DNA from: Pseudomonas sp. H3(2019)
GTDB taxonomy: Bacteria > Pseudomonadota > Gammaproteobacteria > Pseudomonadales > Pseudomonadaceae
Reading direction: 5' to 3'
DNA length: 64,000 bases
NCBI RefSeq assembly: GCF_007713465.1
Contig: NZ_VMSG01000002.1
Coordinates: forward strand, 124,001 to 188,000
How positions within the stretch are numbered: the stretch's first letter is position 1; every line of letters starts with the position of its first letter. The notes below the pieces were generated by a model, which saw only the letters and a list, made by a program, of their open reading frames with translations, ran no database searches and was not told the origin of the DNA. Positions 18,137 through 26,113 of the stretch are shown here, in pieces. The position numbers were made by a program, and so were the translations under genes.

Positions 18137-19159
18137 TTACCAGAAGCGCTGCTGAGTCAACCGGCTCCACCAGGTCAGCAAGACCCGATCAATCGAACCG
18201 CTGGCCGCCAGGCCAACGCGTTCTTGCAGGCTCTTGCGCTCGGCATAATGCAGGTGAAACAGCTCTGCACCCTTGGCCCGTTCGGCGAGGTATTCATCAC
18301 TGGTTTTCAGTTCATCGACCAGTCGTTTTTCCAGTGCGGCAACACCCAGCCAGATTTCACCGGTGGCCACTTCATTGATGGCCAATTGCGGCCGGTAGCG
18401 TGAGACGAAGTTCTTGAACAGTTCGTGGGTCACATCCAGGTCTTCCTGGAACTTCTCCCGGCCCTTCTCGGTGTTTTCGCCAAACACCGTCAGCGTGCGT
18501 TTGTACTCGCCCGCCGTCAGGACTTCAAAGTCGATGTCGTGCTTTTTCAGCAGGCGATTGACGTTAGGCAACTGCGCCACCACCCCGATCGAACCCAGAA
18601 TGGCAAACGGCGCGCTGATGATCTTCTCGCCGATGCACGCCATCATGTAACCGCCGCTGGCCGCGACCTTGTCGATGCATACGGTCAATGGCACACCGGC
18701 CTGACGAATGCGCGCCAGTTGCGAGGATGCCAGACCGTAGCTGTGAACCATGCCTCCGCCGCTTTCCAGGCGCAGCACGACTTCGTCCTTTGGCGTGGCC
18801 AAGGACAACAGCGCGGTGATTTCGTGGCGCAGGCTTTCAGTCGCCGAAGCCCTGATATCGCCATCGAAATCCAGCACGAACACCCGGGGTTTGGCTTCCG
18901 GCTTTTTCTTCTGTTTTTTCTCGGACTTGGCTTCGGATTTACGCAAGGCCTTGAGCTGGTCCTTATCGAGCAGTGTCTGCTCCAGGCGCTCACGCAGCTC
19001 CTTGTAGAAATCATTGAGTTTACTGACCTGCAACTGGCCCGCGAACTTGCGCCGGCCTTTGCTGCGCAACGCCGCAAAGCTGGCCAGGACCACCAGAATG
19101 GCGATCACCAGGGTAACGGTTTTAGCCAGAAAACTTGCGTACTCGGCAAGAAAATCCAC
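18137..19159 (-). CDS. sohB: SohB-type S49 peptidase, membrane-anchored
   Basis: The 340-residue protein has an N-terminal transmembrane helix (about residues 10-30), a lysine-rich linker (KSEKKQKKKPE) and a signal-peptide-peptidase-A-like S49 serine protease domain. The catalytic serine lies in DKVAASGGYMMA near residue 168 and the catalytic lysine in AGEYKRTLTVFG near residue 217. SohB family members face the periplasm and degrade membrane-related peptides. The start is a GTG with AAGGAGT 6 nt upstream. It is divergent from the histidine-phosphatase gene, separated by about 200 bp. Confidence 0.93.
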   Translation of the reverse strand: MDFLAEYASFLAKTVTLVIAILVVLASFAALRSKGRRKFAGQLQVSKLNDFYKELRERLEQTLLDKDQLKALRKSEAKSEKKQKKKPEAKPRVFVLDFDGDIRASATESLRHEITALLSLATPKDEVVLRLESGGGMVHSYGLASSQLARIRQAGVPLTVCIDKVAASGGYMMACIGEKIISAPFAILGSIGVVAQLPNVNRLLKKHDIDFEVLTAGEYKRTLTVFGENTEKGREKFQEDLDVTHELFKNFVSRYRPQLAINEVATGEIWLGVAALEKRLVDELKTSDEYLAERAKGAELFHLHYAERKSLQERVGLAASGSIDRVLLTWWSRLTQQRFW

Positions 19160-19364
19160 ATTGACTCCTTAACGACAGTGCGCCGCAGAACACGCAGGCG
19201 CGTATACCTTCAGCATACCCATGCGGCCGCGTTGCGACCAGTCGTGAAACCTTCTGTAACGGGCCTCCAACGAGCATTTCAAACAAGCGTATGTTTTTTC
19301 ATTGACAGCTCATCGCCATCCTCATAACCTCGCAAAACCTTCAACGTACCCGGATGACGCGGAC

Positions 19365-20075
19365 GTGGGCAGCATCTACTTGATTCGACATGGCCAGGCC
19401 TCTTTCGGTGCAGACGACTACGACGTGCTGTCGCCGACCGGTATTCGCCAGGCAGAAATACTCGGCAGTCACCTGGCTGAACTGGGGTTGAGTTTCGATC
19501 GCTGCCTGTCGGGCGACCTGCGTCGCCAGCAACACACCGCCAACAGTGCCCTGACACAATTCGGCGCTGTCGGCTTGCCGGTACCGCCGCTGGAAATCGA
19601 TTCGGCCTTCAACGAGTTCGACGCCGACGCGGTGATCCGTGCACTGCTTCCAGACCTGCTGCCCGAAGAACCCGAAGCCCTGAATATTCTGCGCAATGCC
19701 GCGCAGAATCGCGGCGAGTTTCAGCGAATCTTTGCCTTGATCATCGAGCGCTGGCTGGCCGGCACTTACAACCCACCGGGGCTGGAAAGCTGGCCAGACT
19801 TCGTCGAGCGGGTCCAGGCCGGTTTACAGCGTATTCTCGAACAGGCCGACAACACCCAGCAAGTCGCCGTGTTCACCTCCGGCGGGACCATCACTGCCCT
19901 GCTCCACCTGATTACTCAAATGCCCGCCAGGCAGGCCTTTGAACTGAATTGGCAAATCGTTAACACCTCGCTCAACCAACTGAAGTTCCGTGGTCGCGAG
20001 GTGACACTGGCTTCCTTCAACAGTCATGCACATTTGCAACTGCTGAAGGCCCCGGAACTCATCACTTTCCGTTGA
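19365..20075 (+). CDS. Histidine phosphatase superfamily protein
   Basis: This 236-residue protein opens with the phosphohistidine motif IYLIRHGQASFG of the phosphoglycerate-mutase-like fold. The second histidine of the active site, normally in SHGG, is replaced by serine in VFTSGGTITALLH; this TSGG form occurs in one subgroup as I recall, but it questions ordinary phosphatase chemistry. I choose the GTG at 19365, which gives the usual MGSIYLIRHGQ start; a TTG at 19302 would add 21 unlike residues. An SCP2-domain gene follows after 50 bp and is probably co-transcribed. The substrate is unknown. Confidence 0.85.
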   Translation: MGSIYLIRHGQASFGADDYDVLSPTGIRQAEILGSHLAELGLSFDRCLSGDLRRQQHTANSALTQFGAVGLPVPPLEIDSAFNEFDADAVIRALLPDLLPEEPEALNILRNAAQNRGEFQRIFALIIERWLAGTYNPPGLESWPDFVERVQAGLQRILEQADNTQQVAVFTSGGTITALLHLITQMPARQAFELNWQIVNTSLNQLKFRGREVTLASFNSHAHLQLLKAPELITFR

Positions 20076-20125
20076 GTCCGGATCACTGTGACCCTTGCTG
20101 TAACACTTCATGAAAGGATCGAACC

Positions 20126-20440
20126 ATGACCTCCGTAGCTGACGCCGTACAAGCCATGAAAGCCAAGTTCAACCCAGCCGCTGCTGCCGGTCTGGACCTG
20201 GTTTTCGGTTTCCGCATCGACGACACCAAAAACTTCTCGCTGATCGTTAAAGACAGCACTTGCGACCTGCAGGAAGGCGAAAACCCGGACGCTCAAGTGA
20301 CTCTGGTCATGGACGGTGAAACCCTGCAAGGCATCGTCGACGGTTCGACAGACGGCATGCAAGCGTTCATGGGCGGCAAACTGCGCGCTGAAGGCGACAT
20401 GATGCTGGCCATGAAACTGTCCGAGCTGTTCCCAAGCTAA
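20126..20440 (+). CDS. SCP2 sterol-transfer-type small lipid-binding protein
   Basis: The 104-residue protein is a stand-alone SCP2 domain. Evidence is the beta/alpha pattern with FGFRIDDTKNFSLIVKD, the central NPDAQVTLVMDGETLQGIVDG and the closing helix GKLRAEGDMMLAMKLSELF. SCP2 domains bind fatty acyl groups and other lipids in the cytoplasm. GAAAGGA precedes the ATG. It lies 50 bp behind the histidine-phosphatase gene and before a terminator, forming a likely two-gene unit; the link between the two activities is unknown. Confidence 0.9.
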   Translation: MTSVADAVQAMKAKFNPAAAAGLDLVFGFRIDDTKNFSLIVKDSTCDLQEGENPDAQVTLVMDGETLQGIVDGSTDGMQAFMGGKLRAEGDMMLAMKLSELFPS

Positions 20441-20480
20441 GACGGCGGCTCCCGCCCTCGGGAGCCCTCTGGCTGCCTGC

Positions 20481-20505
20481 GAATCCCGCCTTTATGGCGG
20501 GATTC
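20481..20505 (+). terminator. Terminator after the SCP2 gene
   Basis: GAATCCCGCC pairs exactly with GGCGGGATTC around TTTAT. The following sequence is T-rich but interrupted. Confidence 0.75.
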
Positions 20506-20635
20506 GTCGTTTCTGTCAGTCGTAAATGTGCCCGCCCGACACATCGACTGCGCATTTGCCGTCTATATTCCTTGCTGGCCGTATGGGTTACGTATCCGAC
20601 TGCCCGCTCGACAGAATACTGCGGAGAACGGCGCC

Positions 20636-22594
20636 ATGAGCCCACCTGATGAACACGACGACTTCAGCCACCGTCGCGTACTACAAGGCCTTTCGGCAGG
20701 CACCATCAGTGCCTGGACCAGTCCTCTATTTGCGCAGAGCACCAGCATGACCAATTCCCCAGCCGATCTCATCCTGTTCAACGGTCGCATGCACACGGTT
20801 GACCGGGATAAACCCCAGGCCAGTGCGGTCGCCATCAAGGACGGGCGGTTTATCGCCGTCGGCAATGATACGGACGTCATGCCCCTGCGCGGCGCCAGCA
20901 CGCAAGTCATCGACCTGCAAAAACGCACGGTGATCCCCGGTCTCAACGACTCGCACCTGCACCTGATTCGCGGCGGCCTGAACTACAACCTCGAACTGCG
21001 CTGGGAAGGCGTGCCGTCCTTGGGCGACGCCTTGCGCATGCTCAAGGATCAGGCCGATCGCACACCGGCACCGCAATGGGTGCGCGTGGTCGGTGGCTGG
21101 ACCGAGTTCCAGTTCGCCGAAAAGCGCCTGCCGACGATTGAAGAGCTGAACAAGGCCGCGCCTGACACCCCGGTGTTCGTCCTGCACCTGTATGACCGCG
21201 CCCTGCTCAACCGCGCGGCGTTGAAAGTAGTTGGCTATGACCGCAATACGCCGAACCCGCCGGGTGGTGAAATCCAGCGCGACGCCAATGGCGACCCCAC
21301 CGGCATGCTGATCGCCCGTCCGAACGCGATGATTCTGTACTCGACGCTGGCCAAGGGACCGAAGCTGCCACTGGAGTATCAGCTCAACTCGACCCGGCAG
21401 TTCATGCGCGAGCTCAATCGCCTCGGCGTCACCAGTGCCATCGATGCCGGTGGCGGCTTTCAGAATTACCCGGACGATTACCAAGTCATCCAGCAATTGG
21501 CGAAGGACCAGCAACTGAGCGTGCGCATCGCCTACAACCTGTTCACCCAAAAACCCAAGGCAGAGCTGACCGACTTCAAGAACTGGACCAGTACCTCGCA
21601 CTACGGCCAGGGTGATGATTTCCTGCGGCACAACGGTGCTGGCGAGATGCTGGTGTTCTCCGCCGCCGACTTTGAAGACTTCCTCGAACCGCGCCCCGAT
21701 CTGCCGCAAACCATGGAGCAGGAACTGGAACCGGTGGTGCGCCATCTGGTCGAGCAGCGCTGGCCATTTCGCTTGCACGCCACCTATAACGAATCGATCA
21801 CGCGGATGCTCGATGTATTTGAAAAGGTTAACCGCGATATCCCGTTCGACGGTCTGCCATGGTTCTTCGATCACGCCGAAACCATCACCCCGCAAAATAT
21901 CGAACGGGTTCGCGCGCTGGGCGGTGGCATTGCGATTCAGGATCGCATGGCTTTTCAGGGTGAGTACTTTGTCGAGCGTTACGGTGCCAAGGCCGCCGAA
22001 CACACCCCACCGATCCAGCGCATGCTCGCCGAAGGCATTCCGGTCGGTGCCGGCACTGATGCCACACGGGTTTCCAGCTACAACCCGTGGACGTCGCTCT
22101 ACTGGCTGGTCAGCGGCCGTACTGTCGGCGGCCTGGAGCTTTACCCGCAAGGACTGAGCCGCGACACGGCGCTGGAACTCTACACCCATGGCAGCGCCTG
22201 GTTCTCCTCCGAGCAAGGCACAAAAGGCCAGATCAAGGTTGGGCAACTGGCCGATCTGGTGGCGTTGTCTGCCGACTACTTCAGCGTCGACGACGAAGCG
22301 ATCAAATGGATTGAATCGGTGCTGACCGTCGTCGGTGGCAAAGTGGTGTATGGCAGCCTCGAATTCGAAAAACTCGGCCCGTCGCGTTTGCCGGTAATGC
22401 CCGACTGGTCACCCGTGGTTAACGTGCCGGGGCACTGGAAACCCCTGGCGCCGCTCACCGCCCAAATGCATCAATGCGTGGGCGCCTGCGCCGTGCATGC
22501 CCACAGCCATGAGCGAGCACGCTTGTCGAACGCGCCGGTCAGCGACTTCCAGGGGTTCTGGGGCGCGTTTGGCTGCTCGTGTTTTGCGTTTTGA
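20636..22594 (+). CDS. YtcJ-like amidohydrolase with Tat-like N-terminus
   Basis: The 652-residue protein is a metal-dependent amidohydrolase of the YtcJ type. The metal-binding HxH is in GLNDSHLHLIRGG, and other landmarks are DHAETITPQNIERVRALGG and the late GTDATR, with an IKVGQLADLVAL C-terminal strand typical of the superfamily. The first 35 residues (SHRRVLQGLSAG, then a hydrophobic stretch ending at PLFAQ) look like a twin-arginine export signal. The start at 20636 has GGAG about 10 nt upstream. A C-terminal cysteine-containing extension (MHQCVGACAVH, GCSCFAF) is unusual. A second, distant paralogue lies at 39273-41018. The substrate is unknown. Confidence 0.87.
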   Translation: MSPPDEHDDFSHRRVLQGLSAGTISAWTSPLFAQSTSMTNSPADLILFNGRMHTVDRDKPQASAVAIKDGRFIAVGNDTDVMPLRGASTQVIDLQKRTVIPGLNDSHLHLIRGGLNYNLELRWEGVPSLGDALRMLKDQADRTPAPQWVRVVGGWTEFQFAEKRLPTIEELNKAAPDTPVFVLHLYDRALLNRAALKVVGYDRNTPNPPGGEIQRDANGDPTGMLIARPNAMILYSTLAKGPKLPLEYQLNSTRQFMRELNRLGVTSAIDAGGGFQNYPDDYQVIQQLAKDQQLSVRIAYNLFTQKPKAELTDFKNWTSTSHYGQGDDFLRHNGAGEMLVFSAADFEDFLEPRPDLPQTMEQELEPVVRHLVEQRWPFRLHATYNESITRMLDVFEKVNRDIPFDGLPWFFDHAETITPQNIERVRALGGGIAIQDRMAFQGEYFVERYGAKAAEHTPPIQRMLAEGIPVGAGTDATRVSSYNPWTSLYWLVSGRTVGGLELYPQGLSRDTALELYTHGSAWFSSEQGTKGQIKVGQLADLVALSADYFSVDDEAIKWIESVLTVVGGKVVYGSLEFEKLGPSRLPVMPDWSPVVNVPGHWKPLAPLTAQMHQCVGACAVHAHSHERARLSNAPVSDFQGFWGAFGCSCFAF

Positions 22595-22611
22595 CGAATG
22601 CGTTTGACAGT

Positions 22612-22635
22612 AAGCCCGCATAGGCGGGCTTGTTG
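22612..22635. terminator. Terminator between amidohydrolase and toxin-antitoxin genes
   Basis: AAGCCCGC and GCGGGCTT form a stem around ATAG, followed by TGTTGTT. It separates two convergent units. Confidence 0.75.
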
Positions 22636-22645
22636 TTCGAAAATT

Positions 22646-22936
22646 TCAAGCACGCCCAACAGTGGCGTGGAGCTCAATGCCCATCGCACGCATCACTTTA
22701 ATCACCGTGTCGAAGCGTGGCTTGGCGCCTGGCGCAAATGCTTTGTACAAGCTTGCCCGGCCAAGGCCCGAGTCATTCGCAATCTGGGCCATACCGCGCG
22801 CCTTTGCGACGTATCCAACCGCACGGATGAACTCGTCAGTATCGCCCTCGGCCAGAACCTGAGAGAGGTACTCGCTGACTGCTTCGTCAGTGTCCAGAAG
22901 CTCCGCCATATCAAACGGCATAAGGGTATCGGACAT
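22646..22936 (-). CDS. HigA-type antitoxin (addiction-module antidote, XRE-like HTH)
   Basis: This 96-residue protein carries a helix-turn-helix in the region AQIANDSGLGRASLYKAFAP, followed by PRFDTVIKVMRAMGIELHA, the usual pattern of the putative-addiction-module antidote family. It should bind and neutralise the toxin encoded just upstream and repress the shared promoter. An ideal Shine-Dalgarno (AAGGAGGT) lies inside the end of the toxin gene, and only 2 nt separate the toxin stop from this start, so translation is coupled. It is the second gene of a toxin-first (higBA order) operon. Confidence 0.9.
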   Translation of the reverse strand: MSDTLMPFDMAELLDTDEAVSEYLSQVLAEGDTDEFIRAVGYVAKARGMAQIANDSGLGRASLYKAFAPGAKPRFDTVIKVMRAMGIELHATVGRA

Positions 22937-22938
22937 TT

Positions 22939-23232
22939 TTAAACCTCCTTTGCCAATCTTTTGGCCTGCCGGATATCGGAAGGTTGAGTGGACTTGTCCC
23001 CGCCAGCCAGCAGGACCACGACAACGCCGTCGCGCATTGTGAAATACACGCGGTATCCAGCCCCGACATCAACGCGCATCTCGGATACACCTTCACCTAC
23101 TGGCTTCACATCGCCCAGGTTGCCAGTTGTGGCTCGATCAATGCGTCGTGCGATGGCAATCCTTGCGCGTACATCACGTACAGATACAAGCCAATGAGCA
23201 AAATACTTGGTTTGCTGGATTAGATAAGTCAC
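22939..23232 (-). CDS. RelE/HigB-type toxin
   Basis: The product (97 residues from the GTG at 23232) has the family pattern ARIAIARRIDRATTGNLGDV, then VGAGYRVYFTMRDGVVVVLL and GGDKSTQPSDIRQAKRLA. Proteins of this RelE/ParE-superfamily branch are usually mRNA interferases held in check by the adjacent antitoxin. The frame also allows a TTG start at 23265, but the GTG gives the usual length and N-terminus (TYLIQQTKYFAHWL). No strong ribosome-binding site precedes either start, so toxin translation may be weak by design. Confidence 0.87.
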   Translation of the reverse strand: MTYLIQQTKYFAHWLVSVRDVRARIAIARRIDRATTGNLGDVKPVGEGVSEMRVDVGAGYRVYFTMRDGVVVVLLAGGDKSTQPSDIRQAKRLAKEV

Positions 23233-23618
23233 GAGGAAGTGTATCCAATTGGAGACATAAAGCAACCGTGTTTTGTGAGTCGAAGGGGCGAGAGATTCCT
23301 CTCAGCCACATCCAATCGAAGGTCACTTTATGCCTTGATCATCCACGTGAAGCCCTACATAGATAACACCTGCGTGTGTACCGGAACTGCCTTGCTGCCT
23401 GCTTCGAAACATAAGCAGCTGCGGGCGTTTACTTTTGCCGACTGAGCCCCTGTCAGAGGCTACAGCGCCTTGCGTAGCGACCTACACCTGCGCCAGAATC
23501 CGCCGGCTTGCGCGTATTGGCCCTCACCCCTATCGTTTCCGTGTCGCTGACCATTCAGCGGCACGGGCTTGGCGGCCCAGAATTCAAGGTGTTTCCCGAT
23601 GACAAAGTGAGGTTCACC
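23233..23618. other. 386-bp stretch without a recognised gene
   Basis: It contains the toxin-antitoxin promoter on the minus strand and the leader of the DUF6124 gene on the plus strand. The open frames here are short, lack ribosome-binding sites and show no motif. I see no repeat or RNA gene. Confidence 0.55.
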
Positions 23619-23993
23619 ATGTTCAAAGCCACCCCCAATCCCTCTGAAACCGACCCCGTTTCCCCCTACGCCTCCCTCGATTCAAAAGAACTCCACGCCG
23701 CTGCGCACCGTGCGCTCGATCATTACCTGGTGTTGCCAGAGACCAAGGCATTGCTAGCCGACCGACGCCCCGGCTGCATTTTCGTCATCGCCCCCGACGT
23801 CGACAGCGAAACTCTATTGGCTCATGCCTGCGAAACACTCGCCTCGGCCAACGTCATGGCCAGCGATCTGGCGTTTGACCTCGAAGGCCCCAAACGCAAT
23901 ACCGCGCTGGGGATTCAGCAGATGATTTCTCTGGCCGAGTTGGCAGTGAATCGGGCACTGGACCACCTCGATCCACCGGATTCGCCGGAGTAG
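23619..23993 (+). CDS. DUF6124-type Pseudomonas protein
   Basis: The 124-residue product starts MFKATPNPSETDPVSPYASL and continues with HRALDHYLVLP and a helix containing LLAHACETLASANVMASDLA, which I recognise as a small Pseudomonas-specific family (DUF6124 or its close relatives). Family function is unknown. GTGAGG lies just before the ATG. It is monocistronic, followed by an inverted repeat element. A longer frame from 23508 has no start signal. Confidence 0.75.
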   Translation: MFKATPNPSETDPVSPYASLDSKELHAAAHRALDHYLVLPETKALLADRRPGCIFVIAPDVDSETLLAHACETLASANVMASDLAFDLEGPKRNTALGIQQMISLAELAVNRALDHLDPPDSPE

Positions 23994-24012
23994 CAAGCAA
24001 CACCGTGGAGCT

Positions 24013-24164
24013 CTTGTGGCGAGGGGGCTTGTCGGAACGCCGCACCGCCCCGTTGGGACGCGAAGCGACCCTAAAACCGGTGTCCGCGGTGTATCTGGAA
24101 GTTCCCGTTGATCAAGGGAGCGGCTGCTTTGCAACCGAACGGGGGCAAGCCCCCTCGCCACAGG
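24013..24164. repeat. Intergenic inverted repeat element (about 150 bp)
   Basis: TGTGGCGAGGGGGCTTG at the left end is repeated as its exact reverse complement at the right end (24146-24162), with about 115 bp between. Outward-facing copies of this GGCGAGGGGGCTTG core are a well-known dispersed repeat of fluorescent pseudomonads (from memory). It probably represents a REP doublet that can fold as a large hairpin. Confidence 0.75.
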
Positions 24165-24188
24165 TTCTCGGCCGTGTCTGCGAACAAC

Positions 24189-24227
24189 ACAAAACCCGTC
24201 GCCTTTTCACAAGACGACGGGTTTTGT
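24189..24227. terminator. Perfect 13-bp hairpin upstream of the hypX-like gene
   Basis: ACAAAACCCGTCG and its exact complement enclose a 13-nt loop. The A-run/T-run flanks make it a bidirectional terminator candidate for the DUF6124 transcript. It lies about 120 bp before the next gene, so an attenuator role is also possible. Confidence 0.7.
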
Positions 24228-24350
24228 CGTTTCAGATTGATCTCGATCAGGTTCCCCCCACAGGGCTGCCTCTACCCTTGCGCTTCCATCAAAGGCCAGG
24301 GACGGCTCAATGGGAGCCTCCGGCTGCGCATCCTCAGGGAAGAGTCATCC

Positions 24351-26069
24351 ATGCGGTCATTGAAGATCATTTTGTTGTCATCGGCGTTCAACGGTTTGAC
24401 CCAACGCGCCTGGCTGGACTTGCGCCAATCGGGTCACGAGCCCAGTGTGGTGCTGTTCACCGACGAAACCTCGGTATGCCGACAGATCGAGAAATCGGCG
24501 GCCGATCTGGTGATCTGTCCATTTCTCAAGGATCGTGTTCCGCAACGGCTCTGGAGCAACCCGGATCGTCCGGTGGTGATCATTCACCCCGGTATCGTCG
24601 GCGACCGCGGCGCCAGCGCTCTGGACTGGGCCATCACCCAGCAGGTCAGCCGCTGGGGCGTCACGGCCTTGCAGGCAGTCGAAGAAATGGACGCTGGGCC
24701 GATCTGGTCGACCTACGAATTCAGCATGCCCGCCGACGTGCGCAAATCCGAGCTGTACAACGGCCCGGTGAGTGACGCTGCGATCTATTGCATCCGTGAC
24801 GTGGTGGAAAAATTCGCCAGCGATTTCGTCCCGACACCCCTCGATTACACGCAACCGAACGTCATCGGGCGCCTGAAGCCGAACATGAAACAGGCCGACC
24901 GAACCTTCAGCTGGCACGATTGCGCACAGTTCATCAAACGCAGCATCGATGCCGCCGACGGCCAGCCGGGTGTGTTGGCAAGCCTGGCCGGTGGGCAGTA
25001 TTACCTGTACGACGCGCACCTGGATTTACGCAGTGGCACACCGGGGACCATTCTTGCCGTGCAAGACGATGCCGTGCTAGTTGCGACCGGGGATCACAGC
25101 CTGTGGATCGGTTCGCTCAAGCGCAAGGCCCAGCCAGGGGAAGAAACCTTCAAATTACCGGCGCGGCATGTGTTGGCCGGGCAACTCGATGCAATACCGG
25201 TACTGGACGGATCAATCGCCAGCCAACCGTTCAACGAAGCGGCCTATCAACCGATTCGTTATCGGGAGTCGGGCCACGTCGGTGAACTGACCTTCGAGTT
25301 CTACAACGGCGCCATGAGCACCGAACAGTGCCAACGGTTGGTTGCGGCGCTGCAATGGGCCAAGGCCCGGGACACTCAAGTGCTGCTGATCAAGGGCGGT
25401 CGCGGAAGCTTTTCCAACGGCGTGCACCTCAATGTCATTCAGGCAGCCAAGGTGCCGGGGCTGGAAGCCTGGGCCAATATTCAGGCGATCGACGATGTCT
25501 GCCAGGAACTGCTGACGGCCCGACAACTGGTGGTCAGCGGCCTGACCGGCGGTGCCGGAGCCGGCGGCGTAATGCTGGCGCTGGCCGCCGACATCGTATT
25601 CGCCCGGGCGGGTGTCGTGCTCAATCCGCATTACAAAACCATGGGCCTGTATGGCTCCGAATACTGGACCTACAGCCTGCCCCGCGCAGTGGGCAGCGAA
25701 ATCGCGCACAAGCTGACCGAAGAGTGCCTGCCGGTCAGCGCGTTTCAGGCCTGGCAGTTGGGGATGATTCAGGAGATTGGTCCGCGCTGCCCGCGCGAGT
25801 TCAGCCAATGGTTGTTGCAACAGGCCAAGGGCGCATTGACCGATGAAAAGTACGCGACGTTTCGAGCGCGCAAAGCCAACATGGACCTTCAGCAGATCGA
25901 ACACTGTCGCGAGGTCGAGCTGGCCCAGATGCAACTGGACATGGTGCACAACCGCCAGCAGTTCGCCGAGAAGTGCCGCAACTTCGTGTTCAAGCGCAAA
26001 ACCTGCCAGACCCCGCAACGCTTGATCGCGCCGTGGGTACTGGAGCGCGAAGCGACGCTGATCGCTTGA
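24351..26069 (+). CDS. hypX: HypX-like fusion: formyl-transferase-type domain plus enoyl-CoA hydratase-type domain
   Basis: The 572-residue protein closely follows the HypX/HoxX layout. Residues 1-170 form a formyl-tetrahydrofolate-binding hydrolase/transferase domain (VVIIHPGIVGDRGASALDWA). A linker similar to the formyltransferase C-terminal domain follows, and residues ~300-530 form a crotonase domain (FSNGVHLNVIQAAKVPG, GGAGAGGVMLALAADIVFAR, NPHYKTMGLYGSEYWTYSLP). HypX makes carbon monoxide from formyl-THF for the active site of NiFe hydrogenases under air. No hydrogenase gene or other hyp gene is in this window, so the role here is open. The start at 24351 has AGGGAAGAG upstream. It is followed by a REP-like palindrome. 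Confidence 0.88.
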   Translation: MRSLKIILLSSAFNGLTQRAWLDLRQSGHEPSVVLFTDETSVCRQIEKSAADLVICPFLKDRVPQRLWSNPDRPVVIIHPGIVGDRGASALDWAITQQVSRWGVTALQAVEEMDAGPIWSTYEFSMPADVRKSELYNGPVSDAAIYCIRDVVEKFASDFVPTPLDYTQPNVIGRLKPNMKQADRTFSWHDCAQFIKRSIDAADGQPGVLASLAGGQYYLYDAHLDLRSGTPGTILAVQDDAVLVATGDHSLWIGSLKRKAQPGEETFKLPARHVLAGQLDAIPVLDGSIASQPFNEAAYQPIRYRESGHVGELTFEFYNGAMSTEQCQRLVAALQWAKARDTQVLLIKGGRGSFSNGVHLNVIQAAKVPGLEAWANIQAIDDVCQELLTARQLVVSGLTGGAGAGGVMLALAADIVFARAGVVLNPHYKTMGLYGSEYWTYSLPRAVGSEIAHKLTEECLPVSAFQAWQLGMIQEIGPRCPREFSQWLLQQAKGALTDEKYATFRARKANMDLQQIEHCREVELAQMQLDMVHNRQQFAEKCRNFVFKRKTCQTPQRLIAPWVLEREATLIA

Positions 26070-26082
26070 TAGGCCACGTGAT

Positions 26083-26107
26083 CATTCCCATGCTCTGCGT
26101 GGGAACG
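26083..26107. repeat. REP-like short palindrome
   Basis: TTCCCATGC-TCT-GCGTGGGAA, one mismatch in the stem, in the convergent gap between the hypX-like and glycosidase genes. It is the same element type as at 778-806 and may act as a terminator for both genes. Confidence 0.7.
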
Positions 26108-26113
26108 AGCTCG

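Noticed and set aside
20726..22246. 506-codon minus-strand frame opposite the amidohydrolase
   Set aside because: Shadow of a gene with clear metal-binding motifs; no ribosome-binding site.
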